Assembly (NCBI GenBank): GCA_008694505.1
Contig: VZDJ01000063.1
Span: 1,454,721 to 1,518,720, forward strand
DNA: 64,000 bases
Source: Cyanoderma ruficeps
Lineage: Eukaryota > Chordata > Aves > Passeriformes > Timaliidae
Reading direction: 5' to 3'
The translations under genes and the position numbers were made by a program. A model generated the notes under the pieces. It made no database searches. It saw nothing but the letters and a program-made list of their open reading frames with translations, and was not told where the DNA came from. The first letter of the stretch is position 1; every line of letters starts with the position of its first letter. Shown here piece by piece: positions 13,501 to 32,739 of this stretch.

Positions 13501-16337
13501 TCCTTGCTGGGCTGTCCCCAGCACATCCAGCCCCTCTCTCTTGCAGAGGAGACCGATTCTCACTTCCAGCCCGAGTGGCAGGCGGGAAGCTCTGGCTCCT
13601 ACGTGGAGAACTCATGGGAGGAGCAGCTCTTGGAACAGCAGGACCACCTGGAAAAGGAAATGGAGGAGGCCAAGAAGATGATTTCGGGTTTGCAGGTGAG
13701 AGATTTCTCTTCTCAGAGGGTGTTCCCTTCCAGGGTCACCCAGCCCTGTGTCAGCTTGGCTGAACCTTCACGTTTGCCACGTTCTCCCCACAATTCTGTA
13801 TTCGTGGAGCATTTCCCTCATTTCCCCTCCCTGCCCCTGAGGCCGGTGTGGCCTGGGGAACGAAGCCCCTTGATCCATATGGTGAAGGCACTGAACTCTC
13901 TCAGGAACATCCCCTTCTGTTTGTGCTGGGAACCACAGTGGCTCGGAATTGTAAATATTTATGTGGCAGTAAACAAAGCAGAGATTGTGTGAGGAGCACA
14001 GGCAGCTGGGCGGGCACTTTCCCCGGGGACAATGGGCAGGACACAAAAGAGTCACCAGAAAAAAAAAAATGATAAAAAATTCCTTGGTTCACGGGTAAAA
14101 TCTGGCTGCGTTTTGTGCCCACTGGGAGCAGGGACAGGAGGGACTGGCACTGGCAGCTGATGTGGCCAGCCAGGAAATTGGATTTGATTCATCCATTTTC
14201 CTCCTCTTACTCAATAACTGAGAGGCTCCAGATTGTGAGAGGTTGGGTGAAATATTTGGGATCTGATGCACACACACCCTATAAGGTGCTAAAGCTGGGA
14301 CTTCACTCCCTGAAAATCTGAGTTGTCCTTGTTTGGTTTGTTCTGTGAGGAAGAGCATGGGCTGACAGACCCCTGGGAGAGCTTTGCCAGGGGACAAATC
14401 TTCTCGTTCATTCCTGAAAACAAACTCTCATTTTTGAGGGGAATAAATCAGCAGGAATGGGAAATGGTTACGGATTGTTGACAGGAGTGACTGCTGGCCA
14501 GAGCTGCAGCTCACCTATTTCCCTTTGAAATCTCTGAAAAGGAGATTTTTTTTTCCCCCTCCTTTATCTCCTCAGGCTTTGTTGCTCAATGGATCTTTAC
14601 CTGAGGATGAGCAGGAAGGGTCCTTTGAACTTTCTGAGCGTGGAGCCTGCCCTGAGGAGCAGCTGGTGAGAACATCCCTGGACCCAAATTCCCCTGCTCC
14701 AGCTGCCCTTTGCCCTGCCCTGCCCCTGCTGCACAATAACAACGCTGATATTTTGCATTCAGATCATCATCCGAAGCCGTCTGGACCAGAGCGTGGAAGA
14801 AAATCAAGACCTGAAGGTCAGAGGGTGACGGATGGAGGGGGAAGAGAGGTTTTGCAGATTGTTCTACTTGATTTTGGGGGGGAAATGGGGTGAGGATGAG
14901 GCAGGGCAGGCAACATGATGGATGAAATGGGGAATATTCCATTAGGGCTCCAACTCTGGAGGCTTGGAGCCAGTTCTGACGCTGGCAGGAGTGTTTGATG
15001 TTGGCCTGAAGGACAGATTTGGGGGACTGGGAAATCATTATTTTCCTCAGGGTTTTAATAGCAGTTTTGTCATGTTTGTAGCCATTAAAATTTCTCAGTG
15101 CCTGACTGGCTCTTGGGTCTGTGGGAAAAGGTGGGAAGTGCTTCCTCCTGCAGCAGGAAACACCAGCTCTGCTTGGGTCTGAAGGGGTGACAAGGTGAGG
15201 TTTAACAGATTTGTGTTCCATTTGCAGAAGGAGCTGCTGAAATACAAACAAGAAGCTCGGAACCTCCAGGGAATAAAGGTGAGGAAAGGGGGATTTCATC
15301 AAAAAATAGATAGCAGTGCTTTAGGTGACTAGGGCCAGCAGCAAGCACACACCTTTGAGGAACCTCAGATTGTGGAAGGAGGAGTTCTGGGGGCTTGGAG
15401 GCGGGGGATCCTGTGGTTTATTGCTGGATTTTTAGGCAGGTGCAAGGAGCTGCATTTCCTGGCTTCTGTTCTGTCTGTAAGATCGTGGTCAAATATTCCC
15501 CTTTTTCTTTTTTTCCCCTCCCTGTTCTGCCTAAACAAAAAGACCCATAAATTGGTTCTCCTGGCTCTTTTATTCCCTTCTCTCTCTTGGAGTACACACC
15601 CAGTAGCATTGGCCCAGTGAACTCATTCCTGCCAGCACAGGGAAAAGAGCCTGGGGTGTCCCTGCCCTGCCCAGAAACAGCTGTCTGTGCCTCTGGAGGG
15701 GTGAACACTGCTGATCTCCTCCTGACAGGGGTATTTTTAGAGCTGCCTGTCAGAAAGGAGCAAACAGCAGTAGCTGTCCAAGGTGGAGCTCCGGGTGAGT
15801 GAAAGGTGCAGAATTAGTGCTGACTTTGGCCTCTCCGGAGAGGATTTCACTGCACAACTGGGTCACACTCAGGGCTTAAGGCTGCTTGTGTCCTGGGCTG
15901 ATCTTGGCCTCTCTGTGCCCTCTGGATGAGTGGCTGGAGCAGGAGCTGCAGAGCACTGAGTGCCCTCCAGAGCTGTTCCCGTCCGTCACAGCCAACGCCC
16001 GTCACTCCTGGAGGGGGAAATTTAGGCTGAGGCAGAGAAATCCCTCTGTGCTGGTGACCAAAATGTTGGCAGGGAAACCAGTTTTGGGTAAGGGAGAGGC
16101 AGGAGGGCTGAGAGCCCTCTGGGGCTGCTGGCAACGCCTCATCCCCGAGTGGCCACAGTGACCCCCAGGGAAGGGAAGGGTCCTCCTTGCCCTCCTGCCC
16201 TTCCTGCAGACATCACCTCTCTCCCCAGGACGCTCTGCAGCAGAGGCTGATCCAGCAGGATGCTTCGGTCCTGCAGCTCAAGCAGGAGCTGCTGAGAGCC
16301 AGCATGGACAAGGAGGAGCTGCACAACCAGAACGTGA

Positions 16338-16399
<62 letters not shown>

Positions 16400-19300
16400 N
16401 TTGGCAGGGGGTTGGTGGCCCCAGGGGTGGCTGCAGCAGAGATTTCGGGGTTGTGGGATAGTGAACGAGCAGTCAAAGGTCTCTGCACAGCGCAGGCTGC
16501 TAGCCAGCTGTGAGGCTGGAGATTCCTGATCTTCACTCCCGCTTCCTGTCCTCCAGGACCCTCAGCTGGGACAGGGAGGGGCTTTCCCTGATGTTTTCAG
16601 TGCTGCTGCATTTGTCCCTCCTCACTCCCTGGCTGAGCAGGTGGCACCTGCCCTGTGCAGGCCTCTGTCCAAATGTTGCCACCCTAAACAGCAGCTCTGG
16701 TCACCCTTTAGCACAAGGGGCAGAGGTTTTCACTCTCTGGGAATATCTGCCTCACACCTGGGTGTTTTTCCTACAGGTTGACCTCCAGAGGAAGGTTGAG
16801 GAGAGAAACCGGCTCCTGGCGGAATACAAAGTAATGGAACCTCTTCCGTGGGGGCTTGGGTGGTTCTTCAGCTCTGGGAAAGGGAATTGCTCTTTCCCTG
16901 GCACTTGGACAGCCCTGGGGAGGAGCTGCAGGAGCCGGGGGTGTTTGTAGTGAGGTGGAGGGATCAGAGGTTCTCTGCATTCCCCCCACAGCTTCTTGCA
17001 GATCTTTTATTGTCGCGGTTTGTGGTGGTGGCTGCTGAGTGTCCAACACTTGTGCAGATGAGGTTGGGTGACCTGTTTGTCCTCTGATCCCTCGGGAATC
17101 TGTGTCCTCTGGGACAACTGTGTGGCCTCAGCAGTGGATCTTTGGCCAAGGGGACTTTGGGCAATAAAAACCCGATTGATTTTGTCAAAAAAAAAAAGCT
17201 CCGGCACTCAGCTCTAACATCTGGCAAAGCACACCCAGTGCAAATCACCTGATCCTGGCAGATGACACGATTGTCCCTGCCATGGGAAGACGACTGAGCC
17301 CCCCCTCCCTGCCCTGCTGACCCCCTGGATCCCTGTGTTGCAGAAGGAGCTGTGCCAGAAGGATCGGCACCTGCAGCAGCACCAGACCAAGCTGGATGAG
17401 ATGCTCAGGCAGCTTTCTGAGGCCAGCTACCAGCAGGTAGGGAGGGCTGGGAGCACTGGGAGCTGGCCTGGCTGGCCCGGCTGGTGCTGACTGCTCTGCT
17501 GGCCCTGCACAGGTGGATTTGGAGCGGGAGCTGGAGCACAAGGAGGCCCTGCTGGCTCACTGCATGAAGAGAGAAGCTGAGGAGGTATGGGAGCCTTGCT
17601 CTACACGTGGGGTGGGGTTTGCCCAGCACCCTGTAGGCACCCAGAAACCCTCCCCTTCACCCCAGAGAGGTCTGGCTCTGCCCTCTTGCTGTCAGAGCCC
17701 TGACCAGGGCAGGCAAAGCCCTCAAAGCTCCCAGCACTGAGCACTCTGGCTCAGCCTCTTGGCTCAGCATCCTCAGGGATAAAGCAGCGAGGGAAGCCAG
17801 AAGGTTTCTCAGCTTCCAGCTTCACCTCTGACTCTGGCAATGGTTAGACCAAGCTCAGTTTACCTCCTCCTTTTCCTGCTGACCCTGGTATTGAGACTTT
17901 CCACCTTTATGTGAGGAATCAGGTCTGTGCTGTGACCAGGAACTCCCTGCACACTTTAGGGAGTGCCTTCACCTCGGAGAAGGCGAGAGTTTTATCACTG
18001 ATGTGGAAAGCTCTCATTCCCTCTCATTTTGAACTCCATAAACAGGGATTTTTGGGGAGGTCCTGACAAACTCACGCTCACATTTTCCTGTGTCCAGGTG
18101 ATGGCTTACAGCAGCCACAGTGCCCAGAGCAATGGCTTTCTGCAGCCAGCGGGAAAAGGAGCTGCTCCCACAGCACACCGAGGGGTAAGCACACTTGAGG
18201 GGTGCATTCCCACCCAGATACCCTGGAACTCTTTTATTTGGTTAAGAGAAGCTTCCCCTGGCTGGGGAAAGAAGGCTGGGGAGGCAGCAGGCTGGGCTGT
18301 TCCCAGCTGTGGTGTTTTGGGCAGACCAATGACCTGCAGCTGGTCCGGGACGCCCTGCGCAGCCTGAGGAACAGCTTCAGCGGGCACGACCCGCAGCACC
18401 ACACCATCGACAGCCTGGAGCAGGGCATCGCCAGCCTCATGGAGCGCCTGCACCGCATGGAGACGCAGAAGAGGCAGGAGAGGAGGGTAAAGGCCCCCCA
18501 GGGCACTCAGCTCCTGCCCCTCACCATGCAGAGGGCTCTGGCTGGGAGGTGACGCTTTGTCCTTGTTGTTTTGGCTTTGCTGCCCAGGTCCGGGGGAAAT
18601 CACCAGCCAGCAGAGCAACCAACGAGTGCAGAGACTCCTGGCCTCCCAAATCCAGTGAGTGCCTTGCAGGTCCCGCCCTTCCACTGCCAAATCCACTGCT
18701 CGGGTTCCCGGGTGTAGAATCCCCTTGGGGATGTGCCCGCTCCAGCTCCACCTGCACAGGATCCTGCCTGGATCAGCGAAGGGACACACGTTTATGACCA
18801 GCACCATCACAGTGCGAGTCTGGGCCTCTGGGGCAGGGCTGCGGCACAAATAACATGGCAATCACTGGGAAAAGGGATGTCATCCCAGCTTTCCTGCTGC
18901 TTTGCACCATCTAGTGGGGACAGAGAAGCGTTCCCTGCTCAGTGCTCGCTGCCTTTCATATCCGCAGAACGACGCAGCCTTTTTTAACACCACATTTCCA
19001 TGTGTCCAGAGTATTTTCCGCACAAAAGGAGCTGTAAAACTGCGGAATTCAGTTCCTCTGTTTCAGCTCTTGGGGGGGGAAGCAGGAAACAAGGCAGGAG
19101 CTGGGGAGAGAAACACAAATGGGCCAATTAAAATCCACACGCCACCATCCATCCTGGCCAGCTGGAACGGGAGGACGGGGAGGGATAATGATGATGATGA
19201 GGGATATGATAATCGTGAGCTGCTGCCTTGCAGAGCTGCCTCACTCTCAGAGCACGCCCGTGATGAGCACCAGTGCCTGCACCAAAGTGTTGTACTTCAC

Positions 19301-20551
19301 CGACCGCTCCCTCACCCCTTTCATGGTCAGCATACCAAAGAGGTGAGGTTGGCCCTTCCCAACCCTCCTGTGCCCCTAAAACCAGCACTCTGATTTTCTG
19401 GGAATGCCCCCAGCCAGCACAGGTTTGCTGTGCCTTAACTGGATTTCGTGCTGCTGGCTGGGGAAAATGATCTGCAGTAGCCCCTGAGCTTTGTTTTTGT
19501 GTCTATTTCCCTTGCAGGTTAGGGGAGGTGACTCTGAAGGATTTCAAGGCAGCCATCGATCGGGAAGGAACCCATCGGTACCACTTCAAAGCCCTGGATC
19601 CAGAGTTTGGCACAGTGAAGGAGGAGGTAAATGTGGGACTGAGCTTAGGGATCAGTGTCACCACACAGCCCTGGGGACCACGGTCACCTCACTTGTAAAC
19701 TAATCAAACAGCAGATGTTTCCCCCAAACAAAACTGTCTGCTCTCCCAGCTGTGGGTTAAGCTCCTCTTGTGCTAAAATATTTTCATCCTCAGCAAAAGC
19801 AATTCCGTGGATGTGGTTGTGGCTGCCTGGGAGCTGCAGAGCCCCTTGGGCAAAGCCAGCCTGTGACACAGCTCAGGGGACACGGCGAAAATCTGGGCTG
19901 CAGGTTTTATAAAACCTGTTGCGATGGGAGAGCCTGTATTAAAAACACAATCCCTTACTCTCTCCGGAAGGTTTTTCAGAGAGAACTCTGTGTGTGTGGC
20001 ATCGTTCCCTTTGTGTGCTGCAGTGCAGCCCTGCTCGTGCTCAGGCTGGTGTGAGTGTGGGTTGGATCCACTGCAGGTTATTGGGACAGTTCTTGCTTCA
20101 CAAATTGATTAGGACAAGGACAAAGGGTCACCCTCTCTGGGGACAGGCAGCAGCAGCAGCTGGAGGTCATGGTCTGGCTCAGAAAAGGCGTGTTTCCAGT
20201 CTTTAGTTTACCTTTAATGTCAAAACAAAAAAGCCAATAATAATCCTGATATTCATTGGTTAACGAGGCCTGGTCTGTTATTTACCCAAATTGTGAAAAT
20301 ATGACTCATACCTCAGCCCATCATTCCCATTTTGTCCCTGGATTGTTTTGGGAAATCTGAGCTAGGATTTGACTTCATGCTCCCGATGCCCCTCACACTG
20401 CAGAACCATGTGTCCAGACCCCCAAGCATGACTGACATCCTTTATTTTATTTTTTAATTTTTTTTGGTAGGTATTCCATGATGATGACATCATTCCTGGC
20501 TGGGAGGGGAAAATCGTGGCCTGGGTGGAAGAAGACCACGGGGAGAATTAA
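4544..20551 (+). CDS. DIXDC1: DIXDC1 (Dixin, CH and DIX domain protein), 19 exons, first coding exon missing
   Basis: Positive regulator of Wnt signalling that binds Dishevelled and Axin through DIX-DIX contacts; the long form also binds actin. Exons: 4544-4673, 5371-5496, 6723-6963, 8600-8707, 13104-13216, 13547-13695, 14576-14665, 14763-14816, 15228-15278, 16229-16333, 16777-16830, 17344-17436, 17513-17584, 18098-18184, 18325-18486, 18588-18654, 19234-19342, 19518-19626, 20471-20551. All have GT-AG junctions with matching phases and give 666 codons plus stop; with about 20 missing N-terminal residues this fits the human length of about 683. Exons 1-3 encode the CH domain ([14 protein letters not shown], then [18 protein letters not shown]). 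The middle exons encode a coiled coil ([40 protein letters not shown]). The last three encode the DIX domain ([15 protein letters not shown] to [17 protein letters not shown]). The start exon with the first CH residues was not found. Confidence 0.95.
6372..6670 (+). mobile_element. LTR-like interspersed repeat, copy 1
   Basis: This 299-bp block begins GAGGCTGTTTTACACCAC and ends near CAGAACCAGAGCTAC. It recurs at 6998-7282 in the same orientation at roughly 80-85% identity by eye. It contains a CCTTTTATATTA TATA-like stretch and ACATTGGTC (an inverted CCAAT), which suggests a solo retroviral LTR fragment, though no family name can be given. It ends 52 bp before the DIXDC1 exon at 6723. Confidence 0.6.
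6998..7282 (+). mobile_element. LTR-like interspersed repeat, copy 2
   Basis: Second copy of the block at 6372-6670, same orientation, beginning 34 bases after the end of the DIXDC1 exon that finishes at 6963. Matching landmarks are GAGGCTGTTTTACACCAC, TTTTTGGGATGTGTCTCCC, AAAACCTCTTCA and AAAATTCCCTGGGAAAAGAA. Several small insertions and deletions separate the copies, so they are not a recent assembly duplication. Confidence 0.6.
9391..9420. other. Poly-C run with assembly gap (6 N)
   Basis: A run of C is interrupted by six N at 9401-9406 inside the DIXDC1 intron between 8707 and 13104. The true length of the homopolymer is unknown. Confidence 0.95.
9950..11250 (+). promoter_or_regulatory. 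GC/CpG-rich intronic segment, possible internal promoter of DIXDC1
   Basis: Within the 4.4-kb DIXDC1 intron the base composition shifts to high GC with frequent CpG (for example around 10070-10200 and 10890-11200). Mammalian DIXDC1 has shorter isoforms lacking the CH domain, made from internal promoters. This placement, before the exon at 13104, would suit one. No TATA box or first exon was identified, so the call is weak. Confidence 0.25.
10398..10625 (+). repeat. 41-bp minisatellite, about 5.5 copies
   Basis: The unit starts CCTGGGAAGAGCC and runs through a CTCTGGAATCAAGGAAAGC or CTCTGGAAGCCGGGAGAGC variant; starts fall every 41 bp from 10398. It lies in a DIXDC1 intron. Because 41 is not a multiple of 3 the repeat is readable in all frames, which makes meaningless open frames on both strands. 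Confidence 0.85.
16342..16399 (+). repeat. (CTG)n microsatellite, about 18 units, next to a splice donor
   Basis: About 18 uninterrupted CTG triplets (CAG on the minus strand) start nine bases after the end of the DIXDC1 exon 16229-16333, whose donor is GTGAGT. An unresolved N sits at 16400 just past the tract, suggesting difficult sequencing. The tract would be transcribed as intronic CUG. It is not coding. Confidence 0.95.
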
Positions 20552-22490
20552 TGGAGCTTTCAAGCCCTGTTTCTATGGAAACCTGTGACTGTCTGCGGAG
20601 CTCAGAGAGTGACCAAGGAGCCCAAGCGCTGGGAGGAGGCCAATCCAAGCTGCCAAAAAAGAGCCTGTGTGCAAGCCACGGGTGGTGCAGGCTGTGTGCA
20701 TGGACAGCTGGCACCTGAGTGCCCGTGCCCGAGGGCAGCTGCTGTCCTGGGGCTGCAGGGGTGCGTCTGTGGGACAGAAACACCCGGCCTGGCCCTGCCA
20801 GCAAAACCCTGGAGGCCTTAAGGATGCTTTGCCCCCTTTCTCCTCCATCCCTGCGCTGTGTGCTGCAGGCTCAGCTGGGCATCTCCTGTGCCGGTGTCAC
20901 AGAAAACTGCACTGATGGTGAAAACGTGAAGCTTTGCCTTCATGGAGAAGAAGTTGCTGGATTGTGAGAGCTGGAGGTTGGACCAGCTGTTGTCCTGCAG
21001 GAGCAGAGTGACTCTTTGGACACTGCAGGCTGACAGAACCTGTTCTGGGGGGGGGAAGAGTCCTCTGGAGGGTTCACGTATGGTCTGAAGCAAAGCTCAC
21101 CAAACTGGCCAAGCTCCCTTTCTCCCAAACTCAGGCTCCCATTTCCCGGCCCTGCTTTCCCCACGTGCTCTCCAAAGCTGGTCCCATTCCCAAGGCCCTC
21201 TGGCTTTGCTCTGCAGCTGTGGGGACTGTGGGATCTTGGTGCTTGTTCGTTTGCTGAAGGATTTCACGGGCGGGGGAGCTGGAACCAGCTGCTTCCTGAG
21301 GTCTTTACACGCCCTGTCCTTGCTGAGCCCCTGTCCCTGCACTCCTGCCCTCTCTGCTGTCACCTCCTGTGAACAGGCATCCCTCTGCTGCTGTCCCCAC
21401 TGCCAGAGCCACCAAGCACTTACCCACCACTTCCTTTGCTATGCTGAGTCCTGAAGGAAAGAACTGTTGGGGAAAGCCCTAAAATCCCCCGAGGGTGGAT
21501 TTTTTTTCCCTTTGGTTTTGTGGTTTTGTTTCCCTACGTCGCCCGTGGGCTTGGGAGGCCAAACGGGCTCTGCTCCTTCCCAGCTCCTGTGGGCCTTCCA
21601 TGGACTGTCTGTGTGTGCTGTGCATGAGGCTGGGAGAGGGGGCAACCTGGTTTTACTGTTTTATATTAACATGTCGTTTTGTAAACATGTTCTTGAAATT
21701 ATTTTGTACCGATTCACATTTGTCTGAGGACTGTGGATATTTTTATACTAGTGCAAGTGCTCTCTGTATATTTCTGCACGCATTATACTGTGCTTTACTC
21801 CTTTCCTGCTGGATGCTGAGATGTTTTGTATTGTCTTCTGTCGACACAACACTGGCCTTGTAATTTTATTTTACTATGGAAATCCAACTGGTTGATTCTG
21901 GGTTTTACAGCAAGGCTCTTACGTGGTTTTGTGCCACATTGGCACAACACAAGCTGCCTCCTGTTCTGGACAATTTGTTTGACTTTCTGCTTACGGACAG
22001 CGGGAGGAAAGTTCATCAATGAACAAGTTGATTAATGGGGGAAAAACATCCCTTTTGGAAAAGGAACAAAGATTTTCTTTCTCCGCTGGACATAGTTACT
22101 CTGTTGCATGGTCTCTGGTGAAGAGGGCACGGGCTTGTGATACTGAGATCAATTGTATTTAAACTGCAAACTTCTCACAAGTGTTTCATTCCTGGGGTTT
22201 TACTCATCAGTTTTATTTCAGCAACAGCCACACACCCGGGCTGGAGTTTAATGAAGCAAATTATGAAACTTTTCAAGGTCTGTTGTTGCCCAGTTTCATG
22301 TCCTTCTCTGCTATTCAGAGGAGCAGTTTGGTTTGGGAGGTTTCACCCTCATAAAAGCAAAAAGTGTCACTTTTAAATGAGTTTTAACTCTGACTCCAGA
22401 GTGCTACAAGGTCAAGTTAATGAGTATAGGAACAGGAAAGTAACTCTGAGGAAAGTTGGGCAGAAATAAACCCCTTGTAAACAGTGAAAT
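20552..22490 (+). other. DIXDC1: DIXDC1 3'UTR with candidate poly(A) signal
   Basis: The DIXDC1 stop codon (TAA, 20549-20551) is followed by about 1.9 kb without another supported gene. An AATAAA at 22465-22470 is the best poly(A) signal before the CpG-rich DLAT promoter begins. The UTR end is inferred; no transcript data were used. Confidence 0.55.
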
Positions 22491-23060
22491 AGACAAGCCT
22501 GGGATGTGGCAGTAAGAGCCCAGCTCAGAACAAAGACACCCTCCATGGAAAAAAGTTCTTGCTTAGGCTGAGGTGGAACTTGGCATGTTTTAATTTATGG
22601 GCTTTACTCCTGTCTCACCGCACTGAGCCTGGCGCTATCTCCTGACACCCCATGGCCTGACACCCCAGGGATATATTTACGTGTTTTACCCCATCCACCC
22701 CGGCCCAGCCTGAGGCCGTTCCCTCTCCCCCTGTCCCAATTCCTAGAGCCCGATCCCCGGCTGTCCCCTCCTGTCAGGGAGTTGTGCCGAGCCACAAGGT
22801 GCCCTCTGAGCCTCCTTTTCTGCAGGCTGAGCTCCTTTCTCCAGGCTTCCAGCCCCCCGATTCCCCCTCAGCTCCCCGCTCCGTGCCGTGCCGAGCCGGC
22901 AGCGCGGGGCGGTGCTGAGGCGGTGCCTGAGGCGGCCGCGGTCCCGCCCGCCGCCGCTTTACGGCCGCGCCAGTGTCGCGCCGCGCCGCCCGCACGGAGG
23001 TCACCGAGCGCGGCCGGCCCCGGTGCGCCCGGCACAGCCCGGCTCCAGCCCAGCCCCAGC

Positions 23061-30278
<7,218 letters not shown>

Positions 30279-31630
30279 TTTAACCATGCAAAGCAGAATT
30301 TTCCTGGGTCACACTGTTGTGTTTTAAACAAGCTATTTAGACTTTAGTGTTCAGACTTTAAGAGAGTTCCTTTTTTTTTTTATTTAAAATATGTATTATA
30401 TTATCTGGTAATGTTATTTACCAGTCTGTACAGAGAAAAAAAAAAAAAGTTTGCAAAAGTGCTTTTCAGAGCAATATTACAGCTACACTGTATTTTTATA
30501 CAGTTAGTTCACTTGCAAACTCTTCCAAAACAGAGTTAAACATCCCAGATTGAAAAAGAAAACAAAAAATTATCCTGGCATTGTGCCAGCTGCTTCTAAA
30601 CTCGGGTGCCCAGGGGGTGCACACCGACAGTTCCACGACCTCAGTGTTGTCAGAGATTGGAATTTCAAACATCTCTTCGCAGGAGCTCGGGTGAGGTGGC
30701 CACAGAGAGGGACAAGGAGGAGGGAACTCCCCCACGTCCTGTCCCTGGGGTGGGGGAGATGCCCAGCACTGAGGGACCCAAGTGCCTGGGGACGGTGTCT
30801 CAAAGGCCAAGTGCTGCTGTTCCAAAGCCTTGCTTTGGAATTTGGCGCTGGCAGGGACCTGCTCAGCTGCGTGATCCCTTTTGAGCACTTTAAGGTCAAA
30901 GAGCACTGCTGTGTGTGGGGTCCCAGGTGTGGGGTACCCCAGGGCTGTGCTGTCTGCTCACAGACCCTCACTGACATCTGCTTCTTTGTAAGGAACCTGT
31001 AGCTGCTGTTCCTCTGGCTGAGTTAACCCCGGGCTCTGACGCCGTGGAAGTTGTGCAGAAGGTTCAGTGTGTGTCGGGAGCCAGCACAGAACAAATCACA
31101 CGTGCTGATAATCCCACCAGGGGGTGGATGTTAATCATGTCAGGACTGGGATGTTTGGGATTTTTCATTTCAGGCATTCTGACATAGGAAAGCTCTGACT
31201 TAAGCCACTGGAATTGCAGACCTTCCCTGGATTGTCTGTGTTGTCCAGCCTCAGTAAAGCTGCAGAATGTGCTCTCCATGTACATATTGTATGTAAGGTG
31301 CTTCTCCAGTCTGTTGGACTCGTGTCCCATTATCCCAGGCATTGCATCCTGCAAGGGCTGCGGTGCTGAACATTCTGAAATTCCAGTTTCCACATGGAAA
31401 TGTTCATGTAAAAAAAAAAGGACAACCGTGCAGTAATGACAGAGTGACCAGGAGAATTAAATAGGGGGGCAGAGTTGGAAAAAAGAAAAAAAGGAAGACA
31501 TTGTTCAGGCTGATCCTGTTATTCTGTATATTGCATTAAGTACTGTCTCCTGTAAAATTCTGCATAGTTCACTAAAGATATTGAAAGAAAATACTGTGGA
31601 AATTAAATATTTTTGTGGGAACTATTTAGT
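30279..31630 (+). other. DLAT: DLAT 3'UTR with candidate poly(A) signal
   Basis: After the TAA at 30276-30278 comes about 1.3 kb without coding signal. ATTAAA at 31602-31607 is followed by a GT-rich stretch, a reasonable cleavage context. The end is inferred. Confidence 0.45.
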
Positions 31631-31639
31631 GTCTGGTTG

Positions 31640-32640
31640 CTGTGATGCCTTGTTTAAGCAGAAAAAAAGAAAAGTGCTTTAAGATTTTGGATTTTCCTGA
31701 ATGACCTGAAATACCCTGATTCCAGACTGGCTCTAGTGAACTCCTGTTCCATTAAATGTTTGGAATTGACAACTACTAAACCATGTCCCAGTGCTTTTCT
31801 CTTCAGTCGTGTGTGGCTTTCCTGCTCTGGGTCAGTGCCCTGCAGCCTTTCACAGCGAAACTCACCCTATTAACCTGAAATTTAACCACGAATCTTCCCA
31901 GACTTTTGCTTTCTTTTTTTTTTTGCTGCCTGCAGCTTCCTCTCTGCACTGCTCACCTGCGGGGCTGTGTGTGACAGGTTCTTCCAGCATTAAATACTTG
32001 AAGAGAGCTGCTCTAACCGTGGGAATCCTGTCCATTTATTTAACAAAAACACATCACCACTGTTACTGCAGTAAATCATGTAGGTGCTTCTTTACTACAG
32101 CAGGTAACAACTGCCAAATAACTAAATATTCAAGTATTCTTTGAATATTTTACACTCTTTACTCATTTTTTTGTGAGTTTGGTGGTGCTACTGTTCCTCC
32201 AACCTTCCTTTTCTACTTGTGTCTCTAAAGGCATTTGAGATTTTCACCCCTGATGAGTAAAAAGGAAATTAAAAATGCCCTAAACCCCACCACCACCAAA
32301 GATTTTGACTCTGGGCTTTTGTTTAGTAATTTGCCAAAACTTCAAGAAGTTTCAGTCATTTTCCCAAGCTGTGTTTCTGCAGAAGTATCTTACAACAGCT
32401 TTGCTAAATGCCGGCTAAGAATATCCACAATTAAGGAAAACAAATAAAAGTAATTAAAATAATAAATTACAAATAAGACTTAGAGTTGATTCAAACTATT
32501 ATTTAAAATTTTATTAAAACCCATTACTTCAAATTGAACTTAAACCTTTATTTAAAATTGGATGTAAGCCATTGCTTAAAAATTTATTAGCTCAGTAACC
32601 GATTGACACTAATAACGAGTTACATCGTTTCCAGCATCAC
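31640..32640. other. AT-rich intergenic stretch between DLAT and NKAPD1; PIH1D2 not seen
   Basis: I see no gene here. The segment 32430-32620 is very AT-rich with repeated TTTAAA/ATTAAA words. In mammals PIH1D2 lies on the minus strand at this position, but no minus-strand segment here resembles a PIH1 domain. Confidence 0.5.
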
Positions 32641-32739
32641 CCAGCCACATTGTTTGTGGGGATTTTTACGGGTGGTTTGGGGTATTTTTTTCCCCAAAAG
32701 AGGGTTTCTTTAGAGCTGCCACCTGCTGTCCCCGGCCAC

